From: a virus
DNA length: 64,000 nucleotides
Virus record (IMG/VR): IMGVR_UViG_3300035698_004448
Coordinates: 1 to 64,000 of that record
Direction: 5' to 3' (one strand)
Positions 48,501 to 57,425 of this stretch are shown here, piece by piece (within the stretch, counting starts at the first letter, position 1; every line of letters begins with the position of its first letter). The position numbers were made by a program, and so were the translations under genes. Below the pieces are notes generated by a model. It saw only the letters and a program-made list of their open reading frames with translations. It ran no database searches and was not told the DNA's origin.

Positions 48501-51500
48501 TAGGCTCAAGATCACCAATGGGGATGCTGAAGGTTCATATTATATCACGGCTGTTACAGAACATACCCTGACGGTTACCCCCTCCTTCTTATGGGCTTCC
48601 GATCAGCCTGCTGCCTGGGAGTTGTTTGAGGGTTATACTAAAGATACTTACGACCCAATGGTCGTAGCTGATATGCTATATCAAGAATTCAACCCCTTAA
48701 CAGAAGAACCTTTTCAGATTCGAACATTGTCGTATGTAGGTAGGGTTCTTCCTGATTCTGCAACACAAGCAGCAAACCAATTAAAAGCCAATATCCAAGG
48801 AGCTTTGTCCAGTGGCCGACCCATTAATGTGCGGTACGGAGCTGTAGCCCCGACTGATTCAAACACCGTTGCTTTAACTTGGCTGACGAAAACTGATTTA
48901 GGGGTTATGGAAAATGGTTTGTTGATATTACCTGACGTAACTTCTCTCAGGTTTACCCAAGAAGCATTCAGCATTCAAGTTGGGACGGTCATATTCTCTC
49001 ATGGTGACCCAATACACCCCTTAGTAGGTGTTTCGGCCTTCAGCGTCGACCCTGGAGCTTCTATAGAGTATCTGACGGTAGATACTGAGTTCCCAAAAGG
49101 GCAGTTGAAGTTTGGTACTGAGGTTCTGGGAGCATATGCAGAGAGTCATGTTTTAGTTAATGATGATTTCCTTCCAGCAACGGAATTGGCTTCTTTACAC
49201 GGTGAGATAAGTCCTTTGACAGGCCAGCTCAATTTATCTGAAGTTGACCTTCTAAGTTTTGCCGGAGAGAGAGCTTACTTCGTCGAGCAGATGGATACTC
49301 AGGAAGACCTTTCTGTTCAACCTATGAGCGGTAGTGTTGCTTTCCTTCGGCCTTTACCCAAGGGTGTGTTGGTTGAGATGGTGTATTATGCTGCTGACCT
49401 CGAAGGCCGTAAAGTACAATATCCTGTCCTTCGATTGGACGGGACTCCCGTACAAGATCAAACAGAAACTCGTCAGATCACAGAATTCCTGCCAGTGTTT
49501 ATCCGAGACGAAGTGGCTGAACGAGAAACAGATCGAATCTTTTACTTCAATACGGACTATAATACTGTTTACTCTGACATTGACCCGATCATTTACATCA
49601 GATCCGCCCAGCAAAACTATAATGAAACCAACTGCTTAGTTGATTATATGCCAGATGGCAGAGGCCGATTGACGTTTATTACGTATGATGTTACTTCCGA
49701 TGTGAATGTTAAAGTTACATATGCTGTGGCAGAGTCTCAGGGTGGAGAACGTGCATACGAAACCAGCACGAAACCAGTCTATCGTCCACCTTTCTTCATT
49801 ACAGCCGATCAGAACAGATTTGGTTTACACGGAGATAGAGAGAATGAGTTTGAAGCAGGCCAACTGCTCAGGTTTGGCAAAGAGAATTTCTATGTAAAAG
49901 GAACTAAGTATTACCCAGAGGTATCCGATTCGGATGGGAACGTCACAGGAGATATTACCGCTGTTTATATTTTCCCTCAGACTATTCAGGAAGTCGGGAG
50001 TCGAGCTCCTGCTCGTGACGTTCTGACCTTGAAAACTCTGATGCCTATTACTCCCGTAGTTGATCCTAATGGAGATGTAGTTGGACCGAATGGAGAAGCA
50101 ATAGCAGTCACGACAACGGCAGCCTTGGGGTTGATGTTTGAGGTAAGTATTATAGAGTATCCGTTCGAGCCGATCAATCGTGGTCAGACAGACATTGCAT
50201 TCAAAGGAAATCTGACAAGTTTAGCTGTCCCCGGCCATATCCTTGAGTTCGGTGGTATCCCTTATACTATTGCTGGAGCTGAATTGTCTGATGATGGTTC
50301 ACGAACAGTTATTTCGATTGCAACCGGTATCCGACAGGCTTTCACTGTGGCAGATGACCCCACCGTTCGACTCACATGTCGTCCTGTATATCCTCCTAAC
50401 GTGGTGGATTTGCTGGGGGTTGGGCAGTTTGTTCCTGAAGAAGGGTATGAGCTGGTTCAGTATGGGTTGACAGATGGAGATGATAATGTTCTTCCGGGGA
50501 AAACCTTGGTAGACACTGTGGATTATGCCTTTGATCTCTCTAATGGTTTGGTGACGCTCTTAGCTCCTATCCAAGAGCCTTTGAATGCTCCCGAGTCATT
50601 GAAGATGTCCTTTGTCAGGCTTCGGCAGTTAGCCCCTTACGTTCAAGAGGGTGCTATTATCAGGCCGACATATTCAGCAACCTATCAGAATATAATAACC
50701 CCGAGTGAAGACAACGGGTTATTGGGGGCTACATTACAAGGACGATACACGTTCCGTAACCCTGACTCATTCTATTTCCGAATTGTTCCAATGACTCAGT
50801 TCCTCGTTGAAGTGACTGAAGAAGTCATTAAGGAAATCACGAGTAAGCAGGCAGCCAGCGGAGCTCCTCAATCTGGTGGTGGGGATGATAACTGGCAGCA
50901 GGGTCGGATAGGTTTGAAATCTGAACGACGACACCTGATGAACAAAGATCGAATGGCTCGAACATTCTTAGATTTTTACAATACGACGACCAATGCTTTT
51001 GAGCAATTTAGAGAAACCATATCAGGAGAGTTGGTTGGGGATCGTGATGGCAAGTTCCGATTCTGGATTGGCAAAGGAAATGAATGGCCGACTCCGGGTT
51101 ATGAGGATGAGATCACGGGTGCTTTGACACCTCGAAATATTTTCACTGAGGTCTTTACCTCTCGGGCTGAGGGTTACGTTTACATACAGCCTTATGATGC
51201 TTTGGTAGAACCTCAGTCCTTTGAGGTTTCAGGCTCTGAAATGACCGGTAAAGTTGTGAATATTGATGAACTTCATAGTATGATGGATGAGCAACGTGAT
51301 CTCGTAGCAAATGAGGTTGATGATATTGTTATGAGTCGGTACGATGCCATCTTCAAATGGAAAACAGGTTGGCCTTTCTATTCTTTCATTCTGAAAGGCC
51401 AGTTCTATTGGATGTATCAGACTCAGAAGTTCTCTCGGTTGTTCCCTTTGTTTACAAGAACATTCCTCAGAACGAATCCGGGAATCGATGCTGATCTGGA

Positions 51501-54500
51501 TGCTCAAGAAGTAGGCTTCTATTCGGCAGGGCGTTATGACTCTGAAGATGAGTATCAGAAAACAACGGGTAATACGATTGCCCAGTTAGCTAATCCTGTA
51601 GTAGGGGATATAACTTCTGTCAAGTCCTTGTTCTTGAAGAAACGAAAAGCCCGTGCAAGAGTCTGGCAGTATTTCCCGAATGGTGTTCCAGCTGCTGCTT
51701 TCAGCCCAACCTCACCTGAAATTACTTCACCGTGTTTGATTGCTACGCCCGGTTGGATCAGTGATTTCCCAATAGACCCGACCACAGGGTTCCCTAACAT
51801 ATCACAATTCCTCATTAATAACGGGGACATACCTGATATTGAGACTGGTGATCCTGAGATGGCCGTCCCTCCGTTTGAAATTGGTGATCAGATTGCTTGG
51901 GGCAAACCGACAGGTAGAGTATATGATGCTTTCTGCGGGTCTAAAAAAACAGATGGTGATTTTACAGGCTTATACGTTGAGAGTGTTCTCTATGGGTGTG
52001 TCATTACATTCATGGATGTTGATGATGTGCTGATAACTGATCCAAATAACATCTTAGTTGGAACCAATGCTCAAACAGGTTTTCCTGCCGATGGGTTTAT
52101 AGAACTGGGAGACACCGTTCAATCAATAGATATTTCAGGGACTGTTGAGATCAGCAATCCTCCTACTACTGAGGATATGGAACTGGTAGCTGCTAATCAG
52201 AGTAATTACCGACCAGGGTTCGATTTCCAGTACACTCAGGATGGTCAGATACTGGATGTAACATTACCTTCGAAAGACGACCCTCATTTCTGGCATTTGA
52301 AAGAGATGTTGGGACAGAACCCAATACCACCTTTGACTTGTTTAGACGGAGCCGTTGAATTTTACTATGACGGCCAGAACCCTCTATTGATTCCTGCCTT
52401 AGAAGGAGATCCCCAAGATGACTCCGGAGATTTTCATATTCCATTCCTGCAGGTGAAGAATACAGAACTAGACCGGTTCAACGAAGGTTCCATTATTGCT
52501 GACAGTTTGAAACAAGATAACTTGGGTGTCGGCCTCTATCCTAACGAATGGTTGGGGAATGACGGCACAGTGACGACAATCCCCGCAGTTAATCCCGGTC
52601 AAGAGAATATTGTTCCTGACGACCAGCCAGCTGCTTTACTGACTACGACAGATGTAGACCCTGCAACATTACCTCCGGGGTCGGCTAATCTTGATGAATA
52701 TGACCTGTTGTTTACCCAAGTGCAAGGGACAAGTCCTTTCACAACTAATGGGTTGGTAACTCCTGATCCAGGAGCAATGGGGATTCTTTCCGTAGGGCGG
52801 ATAACTCCACGGAATGGGGCTTGGACACTTTCAAATGACGGCCAGCTCCCAACTGAAACTGGAGAAGGTTCTATGATCGAACCTCCACGGTTTGTAACTC
52901 AAACCAAAGATGGCTCTCCGATTCGGTACAAGATCGAAAATGCCATGGTGAGTGAAGAAAACACAGGTTCGTTGATTGGTATTAAGTTACGTACTTACGA
53001 TGCTGCCGCTCTGGCCACACATTATATGGTGTTGGATTTCACTGATATCAATATTGACATGAGTGGTTTGGATGCTATTTACAATGCTTCATCAAACAAC
53101 ACAATCACCGTTAAGCTCCTTTCACACGATGACTCGGCTGCTATTGTTGGTCCGGGTGGAGTACCAGCTCCAATCCCAGGTTCAGTATTACTGACACTAG
53201 GGATTCAACAAAGCACAGGTCTGACAGTTACGAACTATACTGACCCTCCAGTAACGACCACGAACTTAACTAATGCCCAGTTCGGTGTGGACGGTGCTGT
53301 CATTGGGGCACTCTTGGGTGTAGACCCAGCGGATTACATTATTGGTAACGCTCGGTATGTCCTGCTGACTTTCAGTACCCTTACAACTCCTGTGGTGGAT
53401 TTGATCTGGGATGTGCCGAACCCTCCTGTAGCTACAAGTACTCGTCCTGATTGGTTTATTCCTTATGGGGTGTCTGATTACTTGGGTGACCTTTATACCG
53501 AAGCAGATTACGGGATGGATTTTGTATTTGATGTGGACACCTACAATATAGCAGGGACGCTCGGAGAATCCACGACAGCTTATATTGGTTCTGACCGCTT
53601 AACCTTCAATGAGGGCATTGATTTCAGCAAGGCTGAGGGACGTGGAGCAGTTCATCCCTTGAATCCTCTTACTGAGTTGGAAACTTTGTTATCTATTTAT
53701 GAAGTGACTGTTGGACATAATAGTGTTCCGACCGTATATGCTTCAACTATCAACACATTCTGTAACGGTGATAATGGTGGGCTGCCCGTACCTTTCACTT
53801 TCCTTCCACGGGATGGTGTTGTAGGAGTCTTTGGCTCACTCGTCGTTCATGGATTTGAGGGTTATGACGGAGCTACAGGGAATATTCCTGTCATCGGTAA
53901 TCTGGCTACTTTCTCAGGAGCTGCTTCAAACAATAAAACTGCAACCTCCCTTCCTATTTGTGAGGGTACTGGATTGATGGAGAGTACTTTCTCAGGTATA
54001 ACTGATGCCGAACTCTATGATAATAAGGTGTCAGATGCTATTATTACTGTGGGGGATGTTTCTCAGATAGAGTCTGGTGACATTCTAGTTATCAAACAAG
54101 ACGTAAATGGGGAAGCTACAACTAAGGCTGGAACTTACCTTGTTCGACACGGTATTCCACAACATGATTCGGTAGGTTCCCCTACTGATGAGTGGTGGTG
54201 GTCAGCCCCTTCGTCAGTAGCAGATAATGAAACCGGCTGGTGTCCAGTTCATTTCCCCACCGTGGTTAGTTATGATGACGGAACTCATCAATTAACCATA
54301 TCTGATCCAGCTCTTATCAGGCCGTTAGAGAGTGGGGTGAATTCTGAATTCCCGATTGGACACGAATATGGATTCCCAGAACCTGCAGCAGTACCTACAC
54401 CTGGTAATTATACGTTCGTGTATATTATCAGGAATGTTTCAGGTCTTTCGACAGCTGATCCAGGTGGTACTCTTGGTGATGTTGATTTTGATGCTGCCGT

Positions 54501-57192
54501 CACCACATATAAAAAATCAATACTTAGGCTTCAGTATGTTTCCATCAGTGTTGTTGCAGGTCAATGTGTTTTGGAGTTGGCCCCTCTAGGAACGGAGGAT
54601 GAGGCCTGTTATGCTGGCGGTGACCCTGCAGTAGCACCAGGAGATGTGAATGATCCTGTTATTCGGACGACTGCTGAATTAGCACTTTTGTTGGACGATG
54701 CTTACAAAGTATCAGGGATGAAAGCATGGCCAGTTAATGTTTCTGGTGAGAATTACGGTCTGCCTGCAAATAATGTGGTTGGTTATGATGACACTGCTGG
54801 TGGGACTGTCATCAATGGTTTTGAGCGGTTGTATGTGGACAGTCGTTTGGTAGATACCACTCCGGTTTTATCGACGGCTGCCGGTAGTGCTATTGTATCT
54901 GCATTTGCAGGTGCTGATGAATGGCTTCCTGTCACTTATGACCCTGAAACCAATAATGATTTCTACGAAGACCGAACTACTCCGGTTTATAATTTGGTCG
55001 TGGGGGCATTGATTAATACAGTTACTACAACGACTTGGGAAACTTTAGATTGGCCAACAGGTGTTGATTATATTGGGCGTGATGCAAACATGCCTAATTT
55101 CTATAGTCATTGTCTGTTGCCTTCTTCTCATTTGACATTAGTTGATCCCAGCCAAGACCCGATCACTGACCCTGACCTTTATAACGGTCATCGGGCACAA
55201 TCAGGCATTTTCCTTGAACCTTCATTCCCTCGGCAGGCTTTAAATCTGGTCGGGGGTCATCCGAAGGTTGTAGATGATAATGATGATCTACCTGACCCGA
55301 CACTATTATCCGACCTTGAACGGGAGATCGGTGCTAGAGATTCAAACGCTTATGGGATTTTTGGTGGCCCACCTCTTACTTTTACAACACCCTCAGAAGT
55401 ATCATTTGAAGTTCGACGTATCAGACGTTTCCATGATGTTCAGGATGTCAATTTAAAACTGGCACCTCTCCGTTACGTTTACGAGATTCGTCGTGGTCGA
55501 ATTACTGACTATGACTGGGACCCGACAACTACAAATCAACGTGGTCTCGTGACAGCCGATAATTTCGTAATGAACTTTGACCCAGCTCATGTGTCAGGAA
55601 CATCAAAAACTCCTGATGTCTGGAACGACGGTGAGACATATACTGGGACAAACCTCGGTACTTTTAAGACAGGCTTACGGATCAATGAAGATGTCAATGT
55701 CCATCCCGGAGATATGTTTAGGCTCCTGTCTGATGAAGATGGCTCTGTGTTAGAAGAAGTCAGGATTGAAAAGGTTCTTGAGATTGGCAAATTACAACTG
55801 GCTGCTCCTGGACTTGTAACTCGGACAGCAGCTCAACTGGCTGCCGTAGGTGGCAAAATGAGATTCGAGATATTCCTTAACCGTGCTCCTGTTCCTTTAG
55901 AACAATCTGCTGAGGAACTCCTTGAATTGATTACCGATCAGGAAGTTTATCGGACGGATGCAGAGTATGGTGACACTGATGTTGAAGACCAAGGCGGTTA
56001 CGTCCCAGAGATGACTGGCCCTGATTGGGATGACTTTGCTAACCAATTAAAAGATGACTCTGTAGACGGTGTTTCTCAGACCTTTAGTGGCCTTGGTATC
56101 CGTAAGAAAGACATCGTGATTATTGATGCAGCAGGCAAGATTCCTCAACGATCAGGAGATATCCCTTACATTCAAGAACATGGGATGCGTCCTATCGGTG
56201 ACATGGGTGTTTTCGGTCGTGAGGGTTATACAGGAGATGATGTTTTAAGTAATGTTTACGAAGCAGGTTCTACTGACCCCCGTGATGATAACCGTGGTTA
56301 TTACCGGGTCACTAAGATTGAAAGTGATACCTTAACTGTCACAGGTGTCTCTACCTTTGCTGGTGATCTGAATGACGATGTGATCTTCGGTACTGATTCA
56401 TTACATCAATATGCAGTTTATCCTACCGTTCATAGTTCTCAGTTGAACCCCGACGGTGATGAGCGTCAGATGGATCTTCGTCCAACAAAATATCGTAATG
56501 CTGAAGGTAAATTCAATTACGTTGGCAACTATCATTCAATGAGGCCGTTCTCTTACCGAGTCATTCGACCGTCACAGTTATTCACAGACGAAACTATTGA
56601 TTTGATTCTGATGATTCGAGAACGTCTGTTAGCTCTGATGGGATTGATTGGTCGTGGCTTTGAAGGAAAGAGTGGAGATTATTGGACGTTCCAGAAATTC
56701 AATCATATTGAAAACCTTGGAGCTACTTGGAATGCTGAAATCGGATTAGGATTACTTTCCAATGACTATATCCTTTCAATTCTGGGTCGAACGGACATCT
56801 CCCCATTCATGAACAATTCCTCTTGTATTTCGATTTTGGATCGTCGTTTCTGGGTACAGGACTCCCGGTTGGATTCCTTAACACCAACGGAAACTGCTGA
56901 CAACAATCCTTATGGAATGAGGCCTCTGGAAACCCCTCATATACCTTATACAGCCTATACTGACCCTACAGGAGAGCAAGTGCTTCCAGTACTGCCCGAA
57001 AAGATTGAAGAAGTGTTAGACCAACGGGATCAGTTCCGATCAGCTCGGTATGTGTGGCTGGCTTATAGAACCCATAAGATCTTAGGAGTTCTGGCTGGTA
57101 TCAACCGATTTGACACTGAGTATTTACAACGCCGACAGGAGCAACTGGAAAACCTGATTAAGCAAGAATCTTTGGAGAAATTAACGACATGA
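45577..57192 (+). CDS. Giant baseplate/tail protein, 3,871 aa
   Basis: A single 11.6-kb frame without interruption. It is almost entirely beta-strand with many short repeated domains: GSVAFLRPLPKGVLVEMVYY near residue 1250, GRLTFITYDVTSDVNVKVTYA near 1365 (the GxVxL...VxVxYW pattern also in sheath and neck proteins), and a hook-IN-like module FYFNVDSADY...FTAEEVAEDM...MNGRIIITG...ALGF near 667-750. The last about 300 residues are helical (TDETIDLILMIRERLLALMGLIGRGFEGK, RFDTEYLQRRQEQLENLIKQESLEKL), a probable oligomerisation region. Usual baseplate proteins are below 1,500 aa. It probably spans the baseplate or forms fibres. Neighbours are spike, hub and wedge proteins; no enzyme motif was seen. 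Confidence 0.75.
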   Translation: MSFQFDGKVLEGVRQSPVNAATTDEPGTAVIQDIRPLPQTFELDAPDLVSVAADQYRVAALDTPGSTVMEYLVWAQNSAQLATVDNPDWWTDGGTGEVPTGDLDVIAYPATVDEVTHTDGTANVVIEDEGNRSIGSILWLVVARGDVEYDDDGWVDSDDPTQGREGDNPYLFWQINTANQNPVSGMVTLTPAQLVLLDGGLSIERGDRIVKVGYTVAPPRFWWTRNDRYEQRFGWNGSTQRWEPWKGSGVKELGYLLLDEASFTLSPKIQNLPVGAILPGDGTPSGADKYSMIRLGSDPGVNSTPAAPSDEWAGIMVKLDDAVEDFDFSQAGTLIAVMGQTNGKLVFNPAYVLLNAGNKIWYSYKSFNADEDGVIGSIQDARTDDLYLAPLPGPTDAPLLRYGNRTYLDAVTFNTDGEMDAAGDPDEGQIYLSLSTGRLVLSYVDLGKVDPDNTATFSKYYFGNKVVYDGVALCQRPQPTKSPVRLVNAAGNLTIDASDAYLPDSETLPDSYNPSDWNDAYRGLGVSGILQVPDELGALPQLPTGGREVPVRPGGDNYDDGTKDPNIGMVRALKDTVSDTIIFGRDYAVAEVIPYRIPDDKPSKIRSPQAYVCLQKDPSDQGSEVQFSHTDAHRLSGDYIYFLQAALTPAIFSIEAKIYSRNRDIFRFDGDEIFYFNVDSADYSWDPVALMAANPDNTYFTAEEVAEDMATGAPVTAMNGRIIITGAVSVEIGFGGTDKDLSGATALGFLPGWKAVEGVSCWLPDSGVSVGLSRSPVNLDKSKSTCDFSYVGRVQDGILSDGLQPNPYFFFINAPLQDIAGYDDNLFFRLISYIVDGDAVRVVFKTLDHYKDIIYRFGQKKFDWVAEDSYVQPVEQALNTLTLGNVGVVPEAMVGAPGIGGGLYVNSGEGGFVLQAQDDDYILPFEGAPGNATLIHRFGRRVQFGAQGSFSAGSDQFIDNTVDFTDPEKEVLSGYRLKITNGDAEGSYYITAVTEHTLTVTPSFLWASDQPAAWELFEGYTKDTYDPMVVADMLYQEFNPLTEEPFQIRTLSYVGRVLPDSATQAANQLKANIQGALSSGRPINVRYGAVAPTDSNTVALTWLTKTDLGVMENGLLILPDVTSLRFTQEAFSIQVGTVIFSHGDPIHPLVGVSAFSVDPGASIEYLTVDTEFPKGQLKFGTEVLGAYAESHVLVNDDFLPATELASLHGEISPLTGQLNLSEVDLLSFAGERAYFVEQMDTQEDLSVQPMSGSVAFLRPLPKGVLVEMVYYAADLEGRKVQYPVLRLDGTPVQDQTETRQITEFLPVFIRDEVAERETDRIFYFNTDYNTVYSDIDPIIYIRSAQQNYNETNCLVDYMPDGRGRLTFITYDVTSDVNVKVTYAVAESQGGERAYETSTKPVYRPPFFITADQNRFGLHGDRENEFEAGQLLRFGKENFYVKGTKYYPEVSDSDGNVTGDITAVYIFPQTIQEVGSRAPARDVLTLKTLMPITPVVDPNGDVVGPNGEAIAVTTTAALGLMFEVSIIEYPFEPINRGQTDIAFKGNLTSLAVPGHILEFGGIPYTIAGAELSDDGSRTVISIATGIRQAFTVADDPTVRLTCRPVYPPNVVDLLGVGQFVPEEGYELVQYGLTDGDDNVLPGKTLVDTVDYAFDLSNGLVTLLAPIQEPLNAPESLKMSFVRLRQLAPYVQEGAIIRPTYSATYQNIITPSEDNGLLGATLQGRYTFRNPDSFYFRIVPMTQFLVEVTEEVIKEITSKQAASGAPQSGGGDDNWQQGRIGLKSERRHLMNKDRMARTFLDFYNTTTNAFEQFRETISGELVGDRDGKFRFWIGKGNEWPTPGYEDEITGALTPRNIFTEVFTSRAEGYVYIQPYDALVEPQSFEVSGSEMTGKVVNIDELHSMMDEQRDLVANEVDDIVMSRYDAIFKWKTGWPFYSFILKGQFYWMYQTQKFSRLFPLFTRTFLRTNPGIDADLDAQEVGFYSAGRYDSEDEYQKTTGNTIAQLANPVVGDITSVKSLFLKKRKARARVWQYFPNGVPAAAFSPTSPEITSPCLIATPGWISDFPIDPTTGFPNISQFLINNGDIPDIETGDPEMAVPPFEIGDQIAWGKPTGRVYDAFCGSKKTDGDFTGLYVESVLYGCVITFMDVDDVLITDPNNILVGTNAQTGFPADGFIELGDTVQSIDISGTVEISNPPTTEDMELVAANQSNYRPGFDFQYTQDGQILDVTLPSKDDPHFWHLKEMLGQNPIPPLTCLDGAVEFYYDGQNPLLIPALEGDPQDDSGDFHIPFLQVKNTELDRFNEGSIIADSLKQDNLGVGLYPNEWLGNDGTVTTIPAVNPGQENIVPDDQPAALLTTTDVDPATLPPGSANLDEYDLLFTQVQGTSPFTTNGLVTPDPGAMGILSVGRITPRNGAWTLSNDGQLPTETGEGSMIEPPRFVTQTKDGSPIRYKIENAMVSEENTGSLIGIKLRTYDAAALATHYMVLDFTDINIDMSGLDAIYNASSNNTITVKLLSHDDSAAIVGPGGVPAPIPGSVLLTLGIQQSTGLTVTNYTDPPVTTTNLTNAQFGVDGAVIGALLGVDPADYIIGNARYVLLTFSTLTTPVVDLIWDVPNPPVATSTRPDWFIPYGVSDYLGDLYTEADYGMDFVFDVDTYNIAGTLGESTTAYIGSDRLTFNEGIDFSKAEGRGAVHPLNPLTELETLLSIYEVTVGHNSVPTVYASTINTFCNGDNGGLPVPFTFLPRDGVVGVFGSLVVHGFEGYDGATGNIPVIGNLATFSGAASNNKTATSLPICEGTGLMESTFSGITDAELYDNKVSDAIITVGDVSQIESGDILVIKQDVNGEATTKAGTYLVRHGIPQHDSVGSPTDEWWWSAPSSVADNETGWCPVHFPTVVSYDDGTHQLTISDPALIRPLESGVNSEFPIGHEYGFPEPAAVPTPGNYTFVYIIRNVSGLSTADPGGTLGDVDFDAAVTTYKKSILRLQYVSISVVAGQCVLELAPLGTEDEACYAGGDPAVAPGDVNDPVIRTTAELALLLDDAYKVSGMKAWPVNVSGENYGLPANNVVGYDDTAGGTVINGFERLYVDSRLVDTTPVLSTAAGSAIVSAFAGADEWLPVTYDPETNNDFYEDRTTPVYNLVVGALINTVTTTTWETLDWPTGVDYIGRDANMPNFYSHCLLPSSHLTLVDPSQDPITDPDLYNGHRAQSGIFLEPSFPRQALNLVGGHPKVVDDNDDLPDPTLLSDLEREIGARDSNAYGIFGGPPLTFTTPSEVSFEVRRIRRFHDVQDVNLKLAPLRYVYEIRRGRITDYDWDPTTTNQRGLVTADNFVMNFDPAHVSGTSKTPDVWNDGETYTGTNLGTFKTGLRINEDVNVHPGDMFRLLSDEDGSVLEEVRIEKVLEIGKLQLAAPGLVTRTAAQLAAVGGKMRFEIFLNRAPVPLEQSAEELLELITDQEVYRTDAEYGDTDVEDQGGYVPEMTGPDWDDFANQLKDDSVDGVSQTFSGLGIRKKDIVIIDAAGKIPQRSGDIPYIQEHGMRPIGDMGVFGREGYTGDDVLSNVYEAGSTDPRDDNRGYYRVTKIESDTLTVTGVSTFAGDLNDDVIFGTDSLHQYAVYPTVHSSQLNPDGDERQMDLRPTKYRNAEGKFNYVGNYHSMRPFSYRVIRPSQLFTDETIDLILMIRERLLALMGLIGRGFEGKSGDYWTFQKFNHIENLGATWNAEIGLGLLSNDYILSILGRTDISPFMNNSSCISILDRRFWVQDSRLDSLTPTETADNNPYGMRPLETPHIPYTAYTDPTGEQVLPVLPEKIEEVLDQRDQFRSARYVWLAYRTHKILGVLAGINRFDTEYLQRRQEQLENLIKQESLEKLTT

Positions 57193-57425
57193 AACCAAAC
57201 CTAAGCCCAGAAGACCTGATAAAAGAATTGAAAAAGATAGGCATTGACCCTGATCGTTGGGTTAATGTTGAAGAAAAGATGGTCAAGCCTATAGCTTTAG
57301 AGCATCAAACGAAATTGTTGGTGCAGCTAAAAGGAATGTTTGAAGGGATTGTAGAACAGGACCGTAAAAAAATACTATCTCTTAAAGAACAAGTAGAACG
57401 ACTTAAACATGGTGGAGGTGTCTAA
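57189..57425 (+). CDS. Small coiled-coil protein
   Basis: A 78-aa protein overlapping both the giant gene (ATGA) and the next gene by one to four bases. The N-terminal region (SPEDLIKELKKIGIDPDRWVNVEEKMV) is followed by a charged helix (QLKGMFEGIVEQDRKKILSLKEQVERL), ending in a Gly-rich tail. Likely a small baseplate adaptor or chaperone. No family recognised. Confidence 0.6.
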   Translation: MKPNLSPEDLIKELKKIGIDPDRWVNVEEKMVKPIALEHQTKLLVQLKGMFEGIVEQDRKKILSLKEQVERLKHGGGV

